A stretch of 9,537 nucleotides of DNA from Chloroflexota bacterium (GTDB lineage: Bacteria > Chloroflexota > Anaerolineae > Aggregatilineales > UBA3940): the NCBI GenBank assembly GCA_011051745.1, contig DRKO01000444.1, forward strand, positions 1 to 9,537. Reading direction: 5' to 3'. This document shows, piece after piece, positions 6,689 through 9,537 of the stretch. Within the stretch, counting starts at the first letter, position 1, and every line of letters starts with the position of its first letter. The notes beneath the pieces are model-generated. The model saw only the letters and a program-made list of their open reading frames with translations, made no database searches and was not told where the DNA came from. The position numbers and the translations under genes are program-made.

Positions 6689-7747
6689 ATGACCCGTGAA
6701 GACATCATCCGCTTGACTGCACTGTCCTCGTGTGCGGGTTGAGCGTCTAAACTGGACCCTGCGGTCCTGGCGCAGGTTCTGCGCCCTCTACAGAATTTAT
6801 TTGATCCGGCGGACTACCCCAACCTGCTGGTAGGGCTGGGGATGCCTGACGATGCTGCCGTGTACCGGCTGGACGACGAGCGAGCGCTGGTCGTGACCAC
6901 CGACTTTTTCACACCCATCGTGGACGACGCTTACCGGTACGGCGCGATAGCGGCTGCCAACGCGCTCAGCGACGTGTACGCGATGGGCGCACAGCCGTTA
7001 CTGGCCCTGAATATTGCCGCTTTTCCCCCCGATCTTCCCCCCGCTCTCCTGTCGGAGATATTGCGTGGAGCGGCGGAGAAGGTCCGGGAAGCCGGAGCCG
7101 TGATCGCCGGGGGCCACACCATTCAGGATAAGGAGCCAAAATTCGGGCTGGCCGTCGTCGGGCTGGCCCATCCTGACGCCCTCATGACGAAGGCTGGCGC
7201 TCGTCCCGGTGATGTACTCATTTTGACTAAGCCGCTGGGCACAGGCACGATCACCACAGCGTGGAAGAACGATAGAGCGGACGAAGCTCATCTGGCCGAA
7301 GCCATCGAGTGGATGTCTCGCCTCAACCGTGCCGCCGCCGGGGCCGCCCTGCAAGCGGGGGCAAAGGCAGCGACGGACATCACCGGCTTTGGCTTTCTGG
7401 GCCACGCCAGCGAGATGGCCGACCTGAGCGGAGTCACTTTACAGGTGACGCTTGGTCGTGTTCCGTTCCTGGAAGGGGCGCGGGTCTACGCCGGGCAGTG
7501 GATTTTCCCCGGTGGCTCATCTGCAAACAGGCTGGCCTACGGGCCTCTCGTTCACTTCGAGAAGGGCATCTCCGAGGAAGAACAGATGCTCCTCTTCGAC
7601 GCCCAGACGAGTGGCGGTCTGCTGGTAGCCGTCCCTGCCGATCAGGTGGAGACATTCGGGCAGGAGATGGATCGGCGCGGCGCGTCCTGGTGGCAGATCG
7701 GGGAAGTGGTGGAGCGCGGCGAGGCCAGTGTCCTCGTAACCCCCTGA
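6689..7747 (+). CDS. selD: Selenide, water dikinase containing selenocysteine (UGA read as Sec)
   Basis: Makes selenophosphate from selenide and ATP, the selenium donor for Sec-tRNA and selenouridine synthesis; cytoplasmic. The 352-codon frame crosses one in-frame TGA at 6740-6742, residue 18. Translation before it (MTREDIIRLTALSSCAG) and after it (ASKLDPAVLAQVL) both match SelD, and length agrees with the family (E. coli 347 aa). The TGA sits where E. coli SelD has catalytic Cys17, and K21 matches its Lys20 three residues on, so the motif is CAG-U-ASK. Other conserved parts are DDAAVY (54-59), TTDFF (70-74), the N91/D95 region, GGHTI (141-145), TDITGFGFLGH (229-239) and DAQTSGG (304-310). 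A SECIS-like hairpin follows the TGA. An automated call starting at 6842 would lose the catalytic N-terminus. It converges on the GT2 gene with 14 bases between stops. Confidence 0.95.
6740..6742 (+). other. selD: In-frame TGA encoding selenocysteine (selD residue 18)
   Basis: The TGA lies inside continuous SelD homology, at the catalytic Cys/Sec position, preceded by TCC TCG TGT GCG GGT (SSCAG) and followed by GCG TCT AAA (ASK). No frame shift or other stop lies between 6689 and 7745. Recoding as Sec is known for this residue in SelD of many bacteria that use selenium. Confidence 0.93.
6769..6785 (+). promoter_or_regulatory. Bacterial SECIS element in selD
   Basis: GGCGCAG (6769-6775) pairs perfectly with CTGCGCC (6779-6785) around the loop GTT (6776-6778). 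The loop begins 33 bases after the UGA. It satisfies the usual bacterial SECIS rules: UGA-to-loop distance of roughly 16-37 bases, a stable upper stem, and a G in the first two loop positions. Expected to bind SelB carrying Sec-tRNA. There is no T-run after it, so it is not a terminator. Confidence 0.85.
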
Positions 7748-7761
7748 AGGCGAAGGTCCTC

Positions 7762-9252
7762 TTACTTACTGCTGCTACCCGAAAGGCTGAGCGTGCGCCG
7801 TTGCCTCATCTGAACGCGCCGCGCTGTGTAAGACTGCCACAGGCTCACAAGCGCCACGTAGGCAAACCCCAGTGCATACAGTGTCATGAAGGGAACCAGC
7901 GCAGGCGCACGTGAGAGCGCCAGAATGGCCGTCACCCCCGCATAGAGCGAAAGGCTTAACTCCAGCCAAGTAGTATGATTGACGGGCAGGGCGTAGGTAC
8001 TACTCGCCCAGGCCTGCGTCCGCCCCTCGATGTGGAACTTGGGCGTTCGCTGGAAGGCGGGGACATGGGAAGAGAATCCCTTCAGCACCGCCTCCGTGTT
8101 GCTGACGGCGATCCCCACTCCCAGCAGCATCAGTACCGGGAAGTAAATCAGGCGCCGCCCCCAGTCAGGGTATAACCGTCGCTGAGCGATGATCGCCTGC
8201 AACGGAGACCCCAGCATCGCCAGCCCCAGCCCGGAGAGCGAAAGCCCGTTGATCCGTCCGCTCAGCGTGAGCGGGAGCGTGAGCAGCAGAAGAAGGATCA
8301 TCAACGGGTGGAGGAAGTAGCCACCCAGATGCAGCAGGGCCTGTGCCTTCTGCCAGAGAGAGAGCGGCGAACGTAGCACCCTTCCGCCCAGCTTGCGGAG
8401 GCATTGCACCGTCCCTGTTGCCCAGCGCGATTGCTGGCGCTTAAAGCCCATCATCAGGGGAGGAATCTCAGCCGGGACGGAAACATCCGGCAGGTAGAGG
8501 CAGCGCCACCCGCCCAGTTGTGCCCTGTAGCTGAGGTCTATGTCCTCCGAGAGTGTGTCGTAATGCCAGCCGCCGCTCCCCTCGATGCAGGCGCGCCGCC
8601 AGACCCCCGCCGTCCCTGAGAAGTTCATCAGCAGCCCCCCTCGATGGCGGGCTGTCTGTTCCACAACAAAATGGGAATCCAGCGCCAGCGCCTGAGCGCG
8701 TGTCAGAGGGCTGGTTTCTGCGTTCAGATGTGCCCACCGCGTCTGCACCATGCCGAGGGCCGGATCGGCCAGGAAGTACGGGATCACGCGCCGCAGAAAG
8801 TCCGGCGAGGGCACAAAGTCGGCATCAAAAACGGCGACAAACTCGGCGTCCGTTCTCTTCAAGCCATAGGCCAGCGCCCCGGCCTTGAAGCCCTCTCGCG
8901 TGCCCCGCCGCACATGTTGAACCCTGAGCCCGGAGCGGCGGGCCGCCTCGACCGCCGCCGCGGCGATGGAATAGGTGTCGTCTGTTGAATCGTCGAGCAG
9001 TTGGATTTCCAGCCGATCGCGTGGGTAGTCAAGCTGGCCGGTCGCCTCCATCAGCCGCTCAACGACGTGGCGTTCGTTGTAAACAGGAAGCTGCACTACT
9101 ACCGAAGGCCACTCAGCCTCTCCAACCTCCGGCGCAGTGAACCGATCATTCCGGTGCAGCAGATAGACAATGGAGAGCACCAGCGTGTTGAAGCCCACCA
9201 GCGCCAGACCGATCGTGCTGACATAGTAAAGAAACTGGAGAATCCCCACCAT
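7762..9252 (-). CDS. Membrane family 2 glycosyltransferase, CslA/cellulose synthase-like
   Basis: Likely transfers sugar from a nucleotide-sugar (GDP-mannose, UDP-glucose or similar) to a growing beta-linked polysaccharide at the inner membrane; 496 aa from the chosen start. That ATG places a membrane helix at the N-terminus (about 4-32), as in relatives. The frame is open upstream to 9366, but the extension has no family character, and the ribosome site (AAGAGAA) is weak. The cytoplasmic GT2 domain (about 48-290) carries LPVYNE (55-60), LDDSTDD (86-92), DAD (143-145), QTRWAHLN, SGTAGVWRR, the SED catalytic-base motif (235-237) and QQSRW (273-277), the last typical of processive enzymes. Further helices lie at about 310-331, 367-387, 429-447 and 451-474. 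Domain order and motifs match CslA-like glucomannan/glucan synthases. The product cannot be told from sequence. No BcsB-like partner gene is adjacent. Confidence 0.9.
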   Translation of the reverse strand: MVGILQFLYYVSTIGLALVGFNTLVLSIVYLLHRNDRFTAPEVGEAEWPSVVVQLPVYNERHVVERLMEATGQLDYPRDRLEIQLLDDSTDDTYSIAAAAVEAARRSGLRVQHVRRGTREGFKAGALAYGLKRTDAEFVAVFDADFVPSPDFLRRVIPYFLADPALGMVQTRWAHLNAETSPLTRAQALALDSHFVVEQTARHRGGLLMNFSGTAGVWRRACIEGSGGWHYDTLSEDIDLSYRAQLGGWRCLYLPDVSVPAEIPPLMMGFKRQQSRWATGTVQCLRKLGGRVLRSPLSLWQKAQALLHLGGYFLHPLMILLLLLTLPLTLSGRINGLSLSGLGLAMLGSPLQAIIAQRRLYPDWGRRLIYFPVLMLLGVGIAVSNTEAVLKGFSSHVPAFQRTPKFHIEGRTQAWASSTYALPVNHTTWLELSLSLYAGVTAILALSRAPALVPFMTLYALGFAYVALVSLWQSYTARRVQMRQRRTLSLSGSSSK

Positions 9253-9272
9253 TTCTCTTGCTCTCTCGCTGG

Positions 9273-9292
9273 CTCCCTGACCGGTCAGGGAG
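9273..9292. promoter_or_regulatory. Perfect 20-base palindrome in the GT2 gene leader
   Basis: ctccctgaccggtcagggag is fully self-complementary with no spacer. It lies 20 bases upstream of the GT2 start and downstream of the candidate -10. A two-fold symmetric repressor operator fits best; an RNA hairpin near the ribosome binding site is the alternative. Confidence 0.5.
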
Positions 9293-9317
9293 ACTCGATG
9301 CTGCATCCCGCCAGCAG

Positions 9318-9326
9318 AATATACCA
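9318..9326 (-). promoter_or_regulatory. Candidate extended -10 promoter of the GT2 gene
   Basis: The minus strand reads TGGTATATT, an extended -10 (TGn then TATATT, five of six). No good -35 is visible, as is usual for extended -10 promoters. Transcription would begin near 9311, putting the palindrome at 9273-9292 inside the leader. Confidence 0.4.
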
Positions 9327-9445
9327 GCCAGCAGACCGGGGATGCCGCGGGCGTTGATGATACCACGCCGGAAGCGTTTCGACATGTTCACAGGGGATCA
9401 GGAAGGGGCCGGAGAGGAAAGAAAGGGGACGTAAATAAAAGAAAA

Positions 9446-9485
9446 TGGGCCCGGCAGGATTCGAACCTGCGACCGACCGGTTATG
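9446..9485 (-). tRNA. 3' exon of a tRNA with anticodon CAU (tRNA-Ile2 or elongator tRNA-Met)
   Basis: Reading the minus strand: CATAA (anticodon CAU plus the last two loop bases), CCGGT (anticodon stem 3' side), CGGTC (variable loop), the T arm GCAGG-TTCGAAT-CCTGC, CGGGCCC (acceptor 3' side) and discriminator A. The 40 bases fit a class I tRNA exactly from position 34 to 73. CCA is not encoded. C72 argues against initiator tRNA, where a 1-72 mismatch is usual. G68 and G69 imply the C4-G69 and C5-G68 pairs that favour TilS recognition, so tRNA-Ile2 (lysidine-modified) is slightly preferred. The bases before CATAA cannot form the anticodon stem, so the gene is interrupted at U33/C34. The 5' exon lies beyond the window. 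Confidence 0.82.
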
Positions 9486-9537
9486 CGTCTCACTACAGCT
9501 TTCGCTGCCCCTTTCGGGTTTGTGAGCTGGACTATCC
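9486..9537 (-). ncRNA. 3' end of a group I intron interrupting the CAU tRNA (partial)
   Basis: Minus-strand order: GGATAGTCC (9537-9529) resembles the conserved P7 3' strand (AUAGUCC of element S). Then CTCAC (9526-9522) pairs with GTGAG (9493-9489) as a P9-like stem enclosing two hairpins with GAAA tetraloops: CCC/GGG (9518-9516 with 9511-9509) and CAGC/GCTG (9507-9504 with 9499-9496). The element ends ACG directly before the CAU exon, so the terminal G (9486) fits the omega-G rule. Group I introns in tRNA anticodon loops, including CAU tRNAs, are known in cyanobacteria and some proteobacteria. Only 52 bases are visible: the catalytic core, P1 and any homing endonuclease are outside the window. 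Confidence 0.75.

Noticed and set aside
6689..6742. Reading the TGA at 6740 as a true stop, making selD a pseudogene or starting it at 6842
   Set aside because: Homology is continuous on both sides in one frame, the TGA is exactly at the catalytic Cys/Sec position, and a SECIS-like hairpin follows. A start at 6842 removes conserved residues.
6769..6785. Intrinsic terminator within selD
   Set aside because: The stem is not followed by a T-run and lies inside a continuous coding frame; the SECIS reading explains it better.
9253..9366. Upstream extension of the GT2 gene (starts at 9366 or 9306)
   Set aside because: The extension shows no family similarity and covers the palindrome and -10-like sequence. 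Relatives start directly with the membrane helix. The weak ribosome site at 9252 leaves some doubt about 9306.
9446..9537. tRNA-Sec, suggested by the selD context and the long upstream structure
   Set aside because: A CUCAUAA-type loop half, a five-base variable loop and seven acceptor bases fit a class I CAU tRNA exactly. No TCA anticodon with a long variable arm can be folded next to the T arm.

Overview
This 9.5 kb window is GC-rich bacterial chromosome with five protein-coding genes and, at the right edge, the 3' half of an interrupted tRNA gene. The gene set and protein style suggest a Chloroflexota-like (possibly Anaerolineae) bacterium: a receiver-linked class III cyclase, a ComEC with an HVIAISGSNLAIL-type core, a PDZ/S41 lipoprotein and a CslA-like GT2. 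No taxonomic marker gene is present, so this is a moderate-confidence guess. A selenocysteine codon in selD implies that the organism decodes UGA as selenocysteine; selA, selB and selC would lie elsewhere.

Layout. Positions 1-4266 (+ strand) hold three tightly spaced genes that may be co-transcribed. They are the C-terminal part of an adenylate cyclase (cut by the window start), an isocitrate dehydrogenase-like enzyme with type II (eukaryotic-type) sequence features, and comEC for DNA uptake. Their functions are unrelated, so the clustering is positional. comEC converges on a minus-strand S41-family peptidase lipoprotein (4386-6419), with a hairpin between the two stops. A 269-base divergent spacer (6420-6688) carries candidate promoters in both directions. 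selD (6689-7747, +) follows; its reading frame crosses an in-frame TGA at 6740-6742, and a hairpin matching the bacterial SECIS rules lies just downstream. selD converges, with only 14 bases between the stops, on a minus-strand membrane GT2 glycosyltransferase (7762-9252). The leader of that gene carries a perfect 20-base palindrome.

Right edge. On the minus strand, 9446-9485 is the 3' half of a tRNA with anticodon CAU (tRNA-Ile2 or elongator tRNA-Met). The bases immediately upstream (9486-9537) do not complete the tRNA. They look like the 3' end of a group I intron: a P7-like element, a P9 region with two GAAA-capped hairpins, and a terminal G. The intron body and 5' exon are beyond the window.

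The points most worth a second look are the Sec-encoding selD with its SECIS, the group I intron in a CAU tRNA, and a ComEC whose metallo-beta-lactamase domain has lost most of its metal ligands. No insertion sequence, CRISPR array or gene-free stretch over 300 bases was seen.
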